Program-made: the position numbers and the translations under genes
Origin: Shinella zoogloeoides
GTDB lineage: Bacteria; Pseudomonadota; Alphaproteobacteria; Rhizobiales; Rhizobiaceae
DNA: 64,000 bases
Assembly (NCBI RefSeq): GCF_020883495.1
Contig: NZ_CP086610.1
Coordinates: 1,779,501 to 1,843,500 of the forward strand
Direction of reading: 5' to 3'
The notes under the pieces: generated by a model
The model's input: only the letters and a program-made list of their open reading frames with translations
The model's database searches: none
What the model was told of the DNA's origin: nothing
In this document: in pieces, positions 16,368 to 26,020 of the stretch
How the letters are laid out: every line of letters starts with the position of its first letter
How positions within the stretch are numbered: the stretch's first letter is position 1

Positions 16368-17147
16368 TTACGTCTTCCGCACGATCGACCGTGCCCGCTT
16401 GCCCCGGAAATAGGACTGCACCCACGGGTCGTCGAAGGCCAGCATGTCCTCGATCGTGCCTTCGACCAGAACCTTCTTCTGCCCGAGCACGGCGATGCGG
16501 TCGCACACCGAAAACAGGCTGTCGAGGTCGTGAGTCACCATATACACGGTGAGGCCCAGAGTGTCGCGCAGTTTGGCGATCAGCTCGTCGAATTCCGCCG
16601 CGCCGATGGGGTCGAGGCCGGAGGTCGGCTCGTCGAGGAAGACCAGCGCCGGATCGAGCGCCAGCGCGCGCGCCAGCGCCGCGCGCTTGATCATGCCGCC
16701 TGAAAGCTCGGAGGGAAACTTGTCCGCCGCCTCGGGCGCAAGGCCCACCAGTTCGATCTTGAGGCGGGCCAACTCGTCCATCATCGCCTGCGGCAGGTCG
16801 AGATATTCGCGCATCGGCACCTGGATGTTCTCCTTCACCGTGAGCGAGGAAAACAGCGCGCCGTGCTGGAAGAGCACGCCGAGCTTCATGTCGAGCGCCA
16901 GCCGTTCGGCTTCCGAGGCCTTGTCGAAATCCTTGCCGAAGATGCCGATGCTGCCGGCGCGGCGCGGCAGCAGGCGCAGCACCGTGCGCATCAGCACCGA
17001 CTTGCCGGTGCCGGACGCGCCGACAAAGCCGAGGATTTCGCCGCGATAGATATCGAGGTTCAGCCTGTCGAGGACGATGTTGCTGCCGAAGCCGACCGTC
17101 AGGTCCTTGACCGAGAGCACCACGTCATCCTGTTTTACCGGATCCAT
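16368..17147 (-). CDS. mlaF: MCE/Mla ABC transporter ATP-binding protein
   Basis: 259 residues. Walker A is GASGTGKSVL (near residue 40), the signature is ELSGGMIKRAALARA, and Walker B is ALVFLDEPTSGLD. MTHDLDSLFSVCDRIAVL carries the switch His. The AALARALALDPAL and GLDPIGA wording is specific to the MlaF/TTG2A subfamily. It powers phospholipid movement by MlaE-MlaD. It starts 8 nt after the mlaE stop, so the pair is probably cotranslated. Confidence 0.95.
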   Translation of the reverse strand: MDPVKQDDVVLSVKDLTVGFGSNIVLDRLNLDIYRGEILGFVGASGTGKSVLMRTVLRLLPRRAGSIGIFGKDFDKASEAERLALDMKLGVLFQHGALFSSLTVKENIQVPMREYLDLPQAMMDELARLKIELVGLAPEAADKFPSELSGGMIKRAALARALALDPALVFLDEPTSGLDPIGAAEFDELIAKLRDTLGLTVYMVTHDLDSLFSVCDRIAVLGQKKVLVEGTIEDMLAFDDPWVQSYFRGKRARSIVRKT

Positions 17148-17155
17148 GTCTGCCC

Positions 17156-18343
17156 CTAGAAGTCGATTGCGGCGTAGAAGATGGCGAAGAGGCCATCCAC
17201 CAGGATGACGACAAAGATCGACTTCACCACCGAGGACGTGACGTGCCGGCCGAGCGATTCGGCGCTGCCGCCCACCTTCAGCCCCTCCACCGAGGCGACG
17301 ATGCCGATGATGAGCGCCATGAAGGGCGCCTTGATCATGCCCGAGACGATGGTGGAAAGGTCGATGGCCTCGCGAAGGCGCGACTGGAACGTATCGAAGG
17401 TGATGCCGGAATAGGCCCAGGCGACGACGGCCGCGCCGCCGAGCGCCGCGAAATTGGCGATGATCGTCAGAAGCGGCAGCGCCACCGTCAGCGCCACGAG
17501 CCGGGGGAAGACGAGCACGCCGATGGGGCTGAGGCCCATGACCTTCAGCGCATCGATCTCCTCGCGCATCTTCATCGAGCCGATTTCGGCCGTGATGGCG
17601 CTGCCGGAGCGGCCGGCGATCATGATCGCGGTCAGGAGCACGCCGATTTCACGCAACTGGAGAATGCCGACGAGGTCGACGACGAAGACTTCCGCCCCGA
17701 AATAGCGGAGCTGGAACGCGCCCTGCTGGGCGATGATCGCGCCGATGAGGAAGGACATCAGGAGGATGATCGGCACGGCGCGAACGCCCATATGGTCGAT
17801 CTGGTGTACGATGGCGGCCGGCGAAACGCCGCTCCTGCGCCCGAGCTTCAATTGCGCCCCACGCACCGCCGAGCCGAGAATGAACATGGCCGCGACCGCG
17901 TCGTCCCAGATATCGATCGTGACGCGGCCGACCGGCGCGAAGATGCGCTCGAACGGCGTGCCGCGCGGCGGCCTGGCCACGCGCGGCTCCGCCAGCTTTT
18001 CCGGCAGCGCCGCGATGAGGTCGGCATAGCGCGCACCCTCGCGGTCGGTGACGCTCACCTGCGCGCCGCCCGCCTGCCGCTCGGTGATCGCCCGGCGCAG
18101 CAGCCATGCGCCCGCCGTGTCCATCTCGCTCACGCCGCTGAGGTCGATTTCGAGAGCACCGCCTCGCCCGCCCGCCATCGCGGCAAGGCGCTTGCCGGCG
18201 GCCACGGCGGTCGTGTTCACCCACAGGCCGGAGAGACGCCAGATCTCCCCGCCGTTGCCCGGCAGGCTCTCGCTGATGATTTCGGCTGTGGGGCTGGCGG
18301 CGGCGGTCAAGTCTCTTGCATCTTCCCGTGCTTGGGACAACAT
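17156..18343 (-). CDS. mlaE: MCE/Mla ABC transporter permease with N-terminal STAS domain (MlaB-MlaE fusion)
   Basis: 395 residues. Residues about 25-120 form a STAS domain (IWRLSGLWVNTTAV, LEIDLSGVSEMDTAGAWLL), with DT at the position of the regulatory Thr of MlaB. Residues about 140-395 are an MlaE permease (GVRAVPIILLMSFLIGAIIA, EIGSMKMREEIDALKVMGL, GIVASVEGLKVGGSAESLG). E. coli has mlaE and mlaB as separate genes; here they are one polypeptide, as in many alphaproteobacteria. First gene of the minus-strand operon, sharing a 110-nt divergent promoter region with dgcA. Confidence 0.94.
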   Translation of the reverse strand: MLSQAREDARDLTAAASPTAEIISESLPGNGGEIWRLSGLWVNTTAVAAGKRLAAMAGGRGGALEIDLSGVSEMDTAGAWLLRRAITERQAGGAQVSVTDREGARYADLIAALPEKLAEPRVARPPRGTPFERIFAPVGRVTIDIWDDAVAAMFILGSAVRGAQLKLGRRSGVSPAAIVHQIDHMGVRAVPIILLMSFLIGAIIAQQGAFQLRYFGAEVFVVDLVGILQLREIGVLLTAIMIAGRSGSAITAEIGSMKMREEIDALKVMGLSPIGVLVFPRLVALTVALPLLTIIANFAALGGAAVVAWAYSGITFDTFQSRLREAIDLSTIVSGMIKAPFMALIIGIVASVEGLKVGGSAESLGRHVTSSVVKSIFVVILVDGLFAIFYAAIDF

Positions 18344-18453
18344 GCGCCTGTCTTACCGGCTTGCCGGCCGTCTGTCACCGAACGAACGGCCAAATGCCGC
18401 CTCCCGCCGCGAAATTTCCCTCGAAATTTTCCGGGCCTTTCAGGATCGATCCC

Positions 18454-19437
18454 ATGCGCCGCACCCTCGCCGCCACCGCCGAAAGCTTCCCGATTGCCGG
18501 GTCCTTCACCATTTCGCGGGGCGCGAAAACGACGGCGGAGGTGGTGACCTGCACCATCGGCGCATCGGGCCGGAGCGGCCGGGGCGAATGCGTGCCCTAT
18601 GCCCGCTACGGCGAATCGGTCGCCGGCGTTCTGGCTGCCATCGAGGGCATGCGCGGCGCCGTCGAGGACGGTATCGGCCGCGAGGACCTGGCCCGGTCGA
18701 TGCCGGCCGGCGCGGCGCGAAACGCCATCGACTGCGCGCTCTGGGACCTAGAGGCCAAGCTTTCCGGCGTGCCGACCGCACAGGTCGTCAACGCCGCCGC
18801 CCCGCAAAAACTCGTCACCGCCTACACGCTTTCGCTCGGCGAAGCCGAGGCGATGCAGCGCCAGGCGGCGGAAAACGCCTGGCGGCCGTTGCTGAAGGTC
18901 AAGGTCGGCACGCCCGACGACGCCGCGCGCATCCGCGCCGTGCGGGCCGGTGCGCCGCAAAGCGCGATCATCCTCGATGCCAATGAGGGCTGGACGGCGG
19001 AAAACCTCGCCTACCACTTCGCGCTCTGCGCCGAGGCGCGCATCGCCCTTGTCGAGCAGCCGCTTCCGGCCGGCGACGATTCGGCGCTGCGCGACCATGC
19101 CCGCCCCATCCCCGTCTGCGCGGACGAAAGCGTACACCGCAGCGAGGACGTGGCGAAACTCGCCGACCGCTACGACGCGATCAACATCAAGCTCGACAAG
19201 GCCGGCGGGCTGACGGAGGCGCTGGCGCTGCGCGAAGCGGCGCGCGAACACGGCCTGAAGATCATGGTCGGCTGCATGGTCGGCACGTCGCTGGGCATGG
19301 CCCCGGCGGTGCTTCTGGCGCAGGGCGCCGATTTCGTCGATCTCGACGGCCCGCTGCTGCTCGCCCGCGACCGCGACCCCGGCCTGCGCTACGAAGGTTC
19401 GGACGTCTATCCGCCGGACGCCGCGCTCTGGGGCTGA
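18454..19437 (+). CDS. dgcA: Enolase-superfamily epimerase: N-acetyl-D-glutamate racemase DgcA or L-Ala-D/L-Glu epimerase
   Basis: 327 residues, starting MRRTLAATAESFPIAGSF with AGGA upstream. Upstream in-frame codons look non-coding. The muconate-lactonizing barrel shows the catalytic Lys in LLKVKVG, metal ligands in ILDANEGW, VEQPLP and CADES, and a second Lys in INIKLDKAGG. Family members either epimerise the murein dipeptide L-Ala-D-Glu or racemise N-acetyl-D-glutamate in D-Glu catabolism; rhizobial members are mostly annotated DgcA. The dgcN partner is not in the window, so substrate is undecided. The 3' end overlaps the convergent MFS gene by 31 bp. Confidence 0.85.
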   Translation: MRRTLAATAESFPIAGSFTISRGAKTTAEVVTCTIGASGRSGRGECVPYARYGESVAGVLAAIEGMRGAVEDGIGREDLARSMPAGAARNAIDCALWDLEAKLSGVPTAQVVNAAAPQKLVTAYTLSLGEAEAMQRQAAENAWRPLLKVKVGTPDDAARIRAVRAGAPQSAIILDANEGWTAENLAYHFALCAEARIALVEQPLPAGDDSALRDHARPIPVCADESVHRSEDVAKLADRYDAINIKLDKAGGLTEALALREAAREHGLKIMVGCMVGTSLGMAPAVLLAQGADFVDLDGPLLLARDRDPGLRYEGSDVYPPDAALWG

Positions 19438-20630
19438 GCGCCCACGGGCGGCGCGACCAGCCGCCCGGCGATCACGCAGGCAAGCCCCGCCGCGGCGATG
19501 ACCGACATCAGATAGAAACCGTCGACGCCGTACCAGTTGAAGGCATAGCCCGAGACGAAGGTGGCGACCGCCATGAACATGCCGGTGTAGAAGAAATAGA
19601 GGCCCTGCGCCGCCGCCTCCTGCTCCTCCGCGACACGCTCCACCAGCTTGCTCTGCACGCTGACATGCAGGATGCCGAAGGTGAAGGCGTGCAGGCATTG
19701 CAGCGCGAAATAGCCGGCGAAAGGCATGTCGAGCGGGAAGACCAGCCAGCGACCGACCGCCACCGTGCTACCGAAGATCATCATGGACCAGAGATTGAAG
19801 CGCCGTTTCAGCCGGAGCGCGAAGACGAAGAGAATCACTTCCGCCAGAACCCCCACGCTCCAGAGGATACCGATATCCGTGCCGCTGAAGCCCGCGTCGC
19901 GCCAGTAGATCACGGAGAAGGCGTAGAGCATGGCGTGGCTCGCATTGACCAGCGAGACGCCGATCAGCATGAGCTGCACATCGCGCTGCCGCAGCGTGCT
20001 CGCGGCCGGCATGGTGGCCATGGCCGCGATGGGCGACGGCCGGCGCGGCCGGCCGATCTTCGGCACGATGAAGGCGCCCAGCACCGTCAGCGAGAAGGCC
20101 GCCGCCATGGCCGGCAGCACCATGGCCCCGCCATAGAGACCGGCAAGCCACCCGCCGATCATCGTGGCGACGATGAAGGCGAGCGAGCCCCACAGCCGCA
20201 TCCGGCTGTAATCGATGTTCCAGCGCCGAACGCCTGAAAGCGCAATGGCGTCGGTGATCGGCACATAGGGCGAATAGACCGCGCATTGCAGCGTGTAGAG
20301 CAAGAGAACCGGCCAGAACCCCTTGATGCCGAAGAAGAGCAGCGCCGTCAGCAGCGACAGCACGCCCGACCACAGAAGCACGATGGAGCGCTCGCCGAGC
20401 CGGTCCGCGATGGTGCCCGCCACGGGCGCGGTGAAGACGCGCACGAACATCGGCAAGGCCAGAACGATGCCGATCTGCGAATCGTTCATCGACAGGGTTT
20501 CGAGCCAGATCGGAAAGAACGGCAGGGCGATGCCGTTGACCATCATCGGCGCGCAGAAGACGAGAGCGATGCGCGCGGCGAAATACGGCGGCGCGCCGGT
20601 GGTCATCATGGACCCGGAAGGGGCTGTCAT
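19407..20630 (-). CDS. MFS transporter, phenylpropionate/HcaT-like (PPP) family
   Basis: 407 residues with about 12 hydrophobic segments. The start MMTTGAPPYFAARIALVFCA is typical of the MFS_1-like/HcaT group, and the A-motif loop is GTIADRLGERSIVLLW. IDYSRMRLWGSLAFIVAT is the group signature before helix 5. Substrate is unknown; HcaT takes up 3-phenylpropionate, but related rhizobial proteins are uncharacterised. The 3' end overlaps dgcA by 31 bp tail to tail with no intergenic terminator. The ribosome binding site is weak. Confidence 0.87.
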   Translation of the reverse strand: MTAPSGSMMTTGAPPYFAARIALVFCAPMMVNGIALPFFPIWLETLSMNDSQIGIVLALPMFVRVFTAPVAGTIADRLGERSIVLLWSGVLSLLTALLFFGIKGFWPVLLLYTLQCAVYSPYVPITDAIALSGVRRWNIDYSRMRLWGSLAFIVATMIGGWLAGLYGGAMVLPAMAAAFSLTVLGAFIVPKIGRPRRPSPIAAMATMPAASTLRQRDVQLMLIGVSLVNASHAMLYAFSVIYWRDAGFSGTDIGILWSVGVLAEVILFVFALRLKRRFNLWSMMIFGSTVAVGRWLVFPLDMPFAGYFALQCLHAFTFGILHVSVQSKLVERVAEEQEAAAQGLYFFYTGMFMAVATFVSGYAFNWYGVDGFYLMSVIAAAGLACVIAGRLVAPPVGAQPQSAASGG

Positions 20631-20736
20631 TGGCGGGGAACCTGCGTTGGAACGCCCTCCGCTCTATCACGCCGATGTACGTACGCCAATGCGCTATTTC
20701 TGCCGGGTGGCGACAATGATCACGGAGCGTCGCGGC

Positions 20737-21582
20737 TCATGCCGCCTCCGCGTCCACAGGCTCGCGGACGTCGACGGCAAGCTCCCGGCGCGATACGGGC
20801 AACATCTCGACCGGAGCCGACGCCATCCGCTGCCAGGTGATCAGTTCCATCGTGCCGTCATGGTGCTCGGCAATCGCCGTGCAGCTTTCCACCCAGTCGC
20901 CGCTGTTGATGTAGCGGATGCCGTCGATCTCGGTGATCACGGCATGGTGGATATGGCCGCAGATCACGCCGTCGGCGCCATTGCGGCGCGCCTCCTCGGC
21001 GACGACCTTCTGGAATTCGCCGATGAAGTTCACGGCCGTCTTCACCTGCTGCTTGGCCCAGGAGGAGAAGGACCAGTAGGGCAGCCCGAGCTTGCGGCGA
21101 ATGGCGGCGAAGACCACGTTGATGGCGATGGCCGCGTCATAGGCCCAGTCGCCGAGATAGGCGACGATGCGGGCGTGGCGCACCACGACGTCGAATTCGT
21201 CGCCATGCAGCACGAGGTAGCGCCTGCCGTCCGCCGCCTCGTGGATGATGCGTTCGGCCACCTCGACGCCGCCGAAATGCATGCCGGGGAAATCGCGCAG
21301 GAACTCGTCGTGGTTGCCGGGAATGTAGATGATGCGCGTGCCCTTGCGGGCCTTGCGCAGCAGTTTCTGCGTCACGTCGTTGAAGGCCTGCGGCCAGTAC
21401 CAGTTTCGCTTCAGTCGCCAGCCATCGACGATGTCGCCGACAAGCACGATCGTCTCCGCCTCGTGATGCCGCAGGAAATCGATGAGGAATCCGGCTTTCG
21501 CGGCCCGCGATCCCAGATGCACGTCCGAGATGAACAGCGTGCGGAAATGGCGGATATCGGGGCTGGCGGGGGTCACGGTCAT
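20737..21582 (-). CDS. Calcineurin-like metallophosphoesterase, LpxH-like (UDP-2,3-diacylglucosamine diphosphatase family)
   Basis: 281 residues; the start at 21582 has GGAG about 10 nt upstream. Metal-binding motifs appear in order: FISDVHLGS, VLVGDIVDGW, YIPGNHDEFLRDF, VLHGDEFDVVV and ICGHIHHAVI. This is the arrangement of LpxH-like pyrophosphatases, which cleave UDP-2,3-diacylglucosamine in lipid A synthesis. Many alphaproteobacteria use LpxI instead, so this paralogue may have another substrate. The C-terminal 30 residues are not part of the catalytic fold. Probably a peripheral membrane enzyme. Confidence 0.87.
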   Translation of the reverse strand: MTVTPASPDIRHFRTLFISDVHLGSRAAKAGFLIDFLRHHEAETIVLVGDIVDGWRLKRNWYWPQAFNDVTQKLLRKARKGTRIIYIPGNHDEFLRDFPGMHFGGVEVAERIIHEAADGRRYLVLHGDEFDVVVRHARIVAYLGDWAYDAAIAINVVFAAIRRKLGLPYWSFSSWAKQQVKTAVNFIGEFQKVVAEEARRNGADGVICGHIHHAVITEIDGIRYINSGDWVESCTAIAEHHDGTMELITWQRMASAPVEMLPVSRRELAVDVREPVDAEAA

Positions 21583-21818
21583 GCGTCGGTCTCTCCGGGG
21601 AACCGGCCGTCGCGACCATCGTCGCAACGGGCGGCTTTCACCCCGTTGAAAACCAGAGTCCTGTTTCAGATTGATGACACACCTATGCATTTTTCGACCG
21701 CAAATAGGCATTGCACAGTCCGTCGATTGCGGCTTTATGGAAGGTTCCGGAAACTTCACGTCGCGGCGGTTTCGTGCCACGAAAAGCCGCGGCGAAAACA
21801 GCATATGGCAGGAACATC

Positions 21819-24140
21819 ATGAGCACGGGTGACAAATCGCGGACGCATAACGGCCCCGTAAGCGGCGATATCGACCAGCAGGCCCTCTTCTTCCACCGTC
21901 ACCCCCGCCCCGGCAAGCTCGAAATCAACCCGACCAAGCCGCTCGGCAACCAGCGCGACCTCGCGCTCGCCTATTCGCCGGGCGTCGCCGCCCCCTGTCT
22001 CGCCATCCGCGACGATCCGAACACCGCCGCCGACTACACGGCGCGCGCCAATCTCGTGGCCGTCGTCTCCAACGGCACGGCCGTTCTCGGCCTCGGCAAT
22101 ATCGGCCCCCTCGCCTCCAAGCCGGTGATGGAAGGCAAGGCCGTCCTCTTCAAGAAGTTCGCCGGCATCGACGTCTTCGACATCGAGATCGACTCGCCGA
22201 CCGTCGACCAGATGGTGGATGTCATTTCCGCGCTGGAACCCACCTTCGGCGGCATCAACCTGGAAGACATCAAGGCGCCGGAATGCTTCGAGGTGGAGCG
22301 TCGGCTGCGCGAGAAGATGGATATCCCCGTCTTCCACGACGACCAGCACGGCACGGCGATCATCGTCGCGGCGGCGGTGCTGAACGGCCTGGAGCTTGCC
22401 GGCAAGGCGCTTTCCGACGCCAAGATCGTCGCTTCCGGCGCGGGCGCTGCCGCGCTCGCCTGCCTCAACCAGCTCGTTTCCCTCGGCGCGAAGGTCGAGA
22501 ACATCTGGGTCCATGACATCGAGGGCCTCGTCTACAAGGGCCGCGAGGCGCTGATGGACCAGTGGAAGGCCATCTACGCCCAGGAAACCGACAAGCGCGC
22601 GCTGTCCGAATCCATCGACGGCGCGGACGTCTTCCTCGGCCTTTCGGCCGCCGGCGTGCTGAAGCCCGAGCTTCTGACCCGCATGGCGGAAAGGCCGCTG
22701 ATCCTGGCGCTCGCCAACCCGACGCCGGAAATCATGCCCGAGGAGGCGCGCGCCGTCCGTCCGGACGCCATGATCTGCACCGGCCGCTCGGACTTCCCCA
22801 ACCAGGTCAACAACGTCCTCTGCTTCCCCTACATCTTCCGCGGCGCGCTCGATTGCGGCGCGCGCACCATCAACGAGGAGATGAAGATGGCGGCGGTGCG
22901 GGCGATTGCCGGCCTTGCCCGCGAGGAAGTCTCCGACGTCGCGGCCCGCGCCTATTCGGGCGACACGCCGAGCTTCGGCCCGAACTACCTGATCCCCTCG
23001 CCCTTCGACCAGCGCCTCATCCTGCGCATCGCGCCGGCTGTCGCGCGCGCGGCCGCCGAAACGGGCGTCGCGACCCGCCCGATCAGCGATTTCGACGCCT
23101 ATCTCGACCAGCTCAACCGCTTCGTCTGGCGCTCCGGCTTCATCATGAAGCCGATCTTCGCCGCCGCGAAGAAGGCCGAGAAGAAGCGCGTCATCTTCGC
23201 CGAGGGCGAGGACGAGCGCGTGCTGCGCGCCGCGCAGGTGCTTCTCGAAGAGCAGATCGCCAAGCCGATCCTCATCGGCCGCCCGCAGATCATCGAGACG
23301 CGCCTCAAGCGCTACGGCCTGCGCGTGCGCCCGAATGTCGATTTCGAAGTGGTCAACCCGGACGACGATCCGCGCTACCGCGACTATGTCGACGATTACT
23401 TCCGCATCGTCGGCCGCAAGGGCGTCAACCCGGAAGCGGCGCGCACCATCGTGCGTACCAACCAGACGGTCATCGGCGCGCTCGCCGTCAAGCGCGGCGA
23501 GGCCGACGCGCTGATCTGCGGCGTCGAAGGGCGCTATGCCCGGCACCTGCGCGATGTCAGCCAGATCATCGGCAAGAAGCCCGGCGTGCTGGACTTCTCC
23601 GGCCTCAGCCTGCTGATCTCCCAGCGCGGCGCGACCTTCTTCACCGACACCTATGTGACCATCGACCCGACGGCCGAGGAAATCGCCGAGATGACGATCA
23701 TGGCGGCGCAGGAAATCCGCCGCTTCGGCATCACGCCGCGCGCCGCCCTCGTCTCGCATTCGAACTTCGGCTCGCGCGATTCCGAGAGCGCCTACAAAAT
23801 GCGCAAGGCGATGGAACTGGTGCGCGAGGTCGACCCGACGCTGGAAGCGGATGGCGAAATGCACGGCGACGCCGCCATTTCCGAGGCCCTGCGCCAGCGC
23901 GTGATGCCGGATTCGACGCTGACGGGCGAAGCCAACCTGCTTGTCTTCCCCAATCTCGATGCGGCCAATATCACCCTCGGCGTGGTCAAGACCATGACGG
24001 ACAGCCTGCATGTCGGCCCGATCCTGCTCGGTGCGGCTCTGCCGGCCCACATCCTGTCGCCCTCCGCCACCTCGCGCGGCGTGGTCAACATGGCCGCCCT
24101 CGCGGTGGTGGAAGCCTCCTATCCCGTCGGCCCGGTCTGA
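21819..24140 (+). CDS. maeB: NADP-dependent malic enzyme with C-terminal phosphotransacetylase-like domain
   Basis: 773 residues, standard for MaeB/Tme. It oxidatively decarboxylates malate to pyruvate with NADP reduction. Residues about 1-440 are the malic enzyme ([72 protein letters not shown]). Residues about 450-773 form a Pta-like domain ([34 protein letters not shown]) that is regulatory rather than catalytic in rhizobial enzymes. AGGA lies upstream of the ATG, and a strong terminator follows. Cytosolic; supports gluconeogenic growth on C4 acids. Confidence 0.96.
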   Translation: MSTGDKSRTHNGPVSGDIDQQALFFHRHPRPGKLEINPTKPLGNQRDLALAYSPGVAAPCLAIRDDPNTAADYTARANLVAVVSNGTAVLGLGNIGPLASKPVMEGKAVLFKKFAGIDVFDIEIDSPTVDQMVDVISALEPTFGGINLEDIKAPECFEVERRLREKMDIPVFHDDQHGTAIIVAAAVLNGLELAGKALSDAKIVASGAGAAALACLNQLVSLGAKVENIWVHDIEGLVYKGREALMDQWKAIYAQETDKRALSESIDGADVFLGLSAAGVLKPELLTRMAERPLILALANPTPEIMPEEARAVRPDAMICTGRSDFPNQVNNVLCFPYIFRGALDCGARTINEEMKMAAVRAIAGLAREEVSDVAARAYSGDTPSFGPNYLIPSPFDQRLILRIAPAVARAAAETGVATRPISDFDAYLDQLNRFVWRSGFIMKPIFAAAKKAEKKRVIFAEGEDERVLRAAQVLLEEQIAKPILIGRPQIIETRLKRYGLRVRPNVDFEVVNPDDDPRYRDYVDDYFRIVGRKGVNPEAARTIVRTNQTVIGALAVKRGEADALICGVEGRYARHLRDVSQIIGKKPGVLDFSGLSLLISQRGATFFTDTYVTIDPTAEEIAEMTIMAAQEIRRFGITPRAALVSHSNFGSRDSESAYKMRKAMELVREVDPTLEADGEMHGDAAISEALRQRVMPDSTLTGEANLLVFPNLDAANITLGVVKTMTDSLHVGPILLGAALPAHILSPSATSRGVVNMAALAVVEASYPVGPV

Positions 24141-24160
24141 GCCGGACGGACAGAAACGGA

Positions 24161-24187
24161 AGGGCGGGCCATTGGCCCGCCCTTTTT
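24161..24187 (+). terminator. Intrinsic terminator after maeB
   Basis: A 10-bp stem AGGGCGGGCC/GGCCCGCCCT with a 3-nt loop runs into five T residues, 20 nt past the maeB stop. It abuts the stop codon of the convergent ABC-F gene. Confidence 0.85.
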
Positions 24188-25773
24188 CATTGCGCTGAAA
24201 GCTCCAGCCGCCGCGTAACGCCGACCGCCTCCAGGAACGGTTCGTCGTGGCTGACGACGAGGAGCGCGCCGTCATAGGCCCTGAGCCCGGCCTCCACCGC
24301 CTCGATGGAATCGATGTCGAGATGGTTCGTCGGCTCGTCCAGGATGAGGAGCGGCGGCGGCGTTCCGCCGCCGAGCACACAGGCAAGCCCCGCGCGCAGG
24401 AGCTGCCCGCCGCTGAGGCTGCCGGCGACCTGAAGGGCGGCATCCGCCCGGAACATGAAACGCGCCAGCGCCGCCCGGCAGGCATTTTCGTCCGCGCCGG
24501 GGTTGATCCGCCGGAAGTTGTCGCGGATCGACTGCGCCGGATCGAGCAGGCTCACCCGCTGGTCCAGCACGGCGAAATCCGTGAAGCATCGCACGCTTCC
24601 TGCCCACGGCCGCAGCGCGCCGGTAACGAGCGCAAGAAACGTCGTCTTGCCCGAACCGTTCGGCCCGGTCACGGCCACCCGTTCCGGCCCGGTCATCGTG
24701 AACGAGAGATCGCGGATGACCGAGCGCTCCGGCAGGTAACCGGCCGTCACGCCCTCCATCTTCAGCACCGTCCGGCCGGGCGGCAGGTGCGTCGGCGGCA
24801 CGGCGACGGTCAGCGGCTGGAGGACCTCGATGCGCTCGCGCGCCGAAGCCAGGGCCTCGTCCGCCTGCGCCTGCCGGCTTTCGGCAAGCCGCGCATTCGC
24901 GCCGCTCGTCGCTTCGGCGCGCCGTTTCATTCCGCCCAGCACGATGCGCGGCAGGTCGCCACGCGCCTTCTTGCGGCGTCCGGCGCTGTCCTTGTGCGCC
25001 TTCCGCTCGGCAACGGCCTGCATGGTCCGCGCCACCTCCGCGGCGTGCTTTTCGGCGTCGGCGAGATCGCGATGGGCCGCCGAGAGTTCCAGCCGCTTGC
25101 GCTCGCGATAGGCGCTCCAGTTGCCGCCGTAGCGCGTCGCGCCCAGCGTCGTCAGCTCCACGATGGCGTCCATGGTTTCCAGCAGCTCGCGGTCGTGGCT
25201 GACGACGACGGCCCCTGCCCGCCAGCCGGCGAGCATGTCGATGACCGCCCGCCGCCCGTCCCGGTCGAGATTGTTCGTCGGCTCGTCGAGCAGCAGGAAA
25301 TCCGGCGCGCGGAAGACGAGCGCGGCGAGCGCCGCGCGGGTGCGCTGCCCGCCGGAAAGCGCGGCAAGCGGCGTCTGCGCCTCCGCATCCAGCCCGACAC
25401 GAGCGAGCGCCGCGGCAAGCCGGATTTCCAGCGTCCAGTCGGCTTCGGCCAGCTCGTCGCCCGCCGCCTCGCCCCGCTCGGCGCGGCCAAGCAGCCCGAG
25501 CGCTTCGACGATGCCAAAGAGGCTGGCGACGGTTTCTTGCGGCCCGACCTGCACGCTCTGGCGCAACAGGCCGAGCGTGCCGTCGACGGCGATGGAGCCG
25601 GCCTGCGGCGAAAGCGCCCCGGTGACGAGCTTCAGCAATGTCGTCTTGCCGACGCCGTTGCGGCCGACAAGCCCGGCGCGCTCACTGCCGAAGGTCAGAT
25701 CGAGATTGGAAAGGAGCGTGTGCCCGTCAGGCGTCGCCCAGGTGATCTTGGAAAGCGTGATGGAATGCGGCAT
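24187..25773 (-). CDS. ABC-F family ATP-binding protein
   Basis: 528 residues with two ABC domains and no membrane segments. The first has GRNGVGKTTLLKLV and LSGGQRTRAALAAL; the second has GPNGSGKTTFLALV and SGGQLLRAGLACV, with LILDEPTNHLDIDS. The linker is Lys/Arg-rich (ERKAHKDSAGRRKKARGDL). ABC-F proteins act on the ribosome in translation quality control or antibiotic protection, not transport. It belongs to the subgroup often annotated as Uup- or YheS-like. The ATG at 25773 is preferred; a TTG at 25797 would add MSSGTSVS. Confidence 0.9.
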   Translation of the reverse strand: MPHSITLSKITWATPDGHTLLSNLDLTFGSERAGLVGRNGVGKTTLLKLVTGALSPQAGSIAVDGTLGLLRQSVQVGPQETVASLFGIVEALGLLGRAERGEAAGDELAEADWTLEIRLAAALARVGLDAEAQTPLAALSGGQRTRAALAALVFRAPDFLLLDEPTNNLDRDGRRAVIDMLAGWRAGAVVVSHDRELLETMDAIVELTTLGATRYGGNWSAYRERKRLELSAAHRDLADAEKHAAEVARTMQAVAERKAHKDSAGRRKKARGDLPRIVLGGMKRRAEATSGANARLAESRQAQADEALASARERIEVLQPLTVAVPPTHLPPGRTVLKMEGVTAGYLPERSVIRDLSFTMTGPERVAVTGPNGSGKTTFLALVTGALRPWAGSVRCFTDFAVLDQRVSLLDPAQSIRDNFRRINPGADENACRAALARFMFRADAALQVAGSLSGGQLLRAGLACVLGGGTPPPLLILDEPTNHLDIDSIEAVEAGLRAYDGALLVVSHDEPFLEAVGVTRRLELSAQ

Positions 25774-26020
25774 GGATACGGAAGTCCCCGATGACAAAAC
25801 GAAGTCGATTTGCGGTCGGGTTGAATTCCATGGCGCACCATCCGGTCGGCATTGACGATGGCCATTGTCTAGGCCCGAATAGCGGCGGCGACAAGGCGGA
25901 ACGGGCCTTGCGCGTTAATCACAAATGCGGGAGCACGTTGCACTCCCCCCGATGCGGCCTATGATGGGGCATCGGACGGAATGTGCCGCCGACAGGTCAA
26001 TCAGCCAGGGATCGAGGGAT

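Noticed and set aside
21756..24485. 909-codon open frame antisense to maeB
   Set aside because: Shadow of the malic enzyme gene; translation is Arg/Asp/Gly-rich with no recognisable domain.
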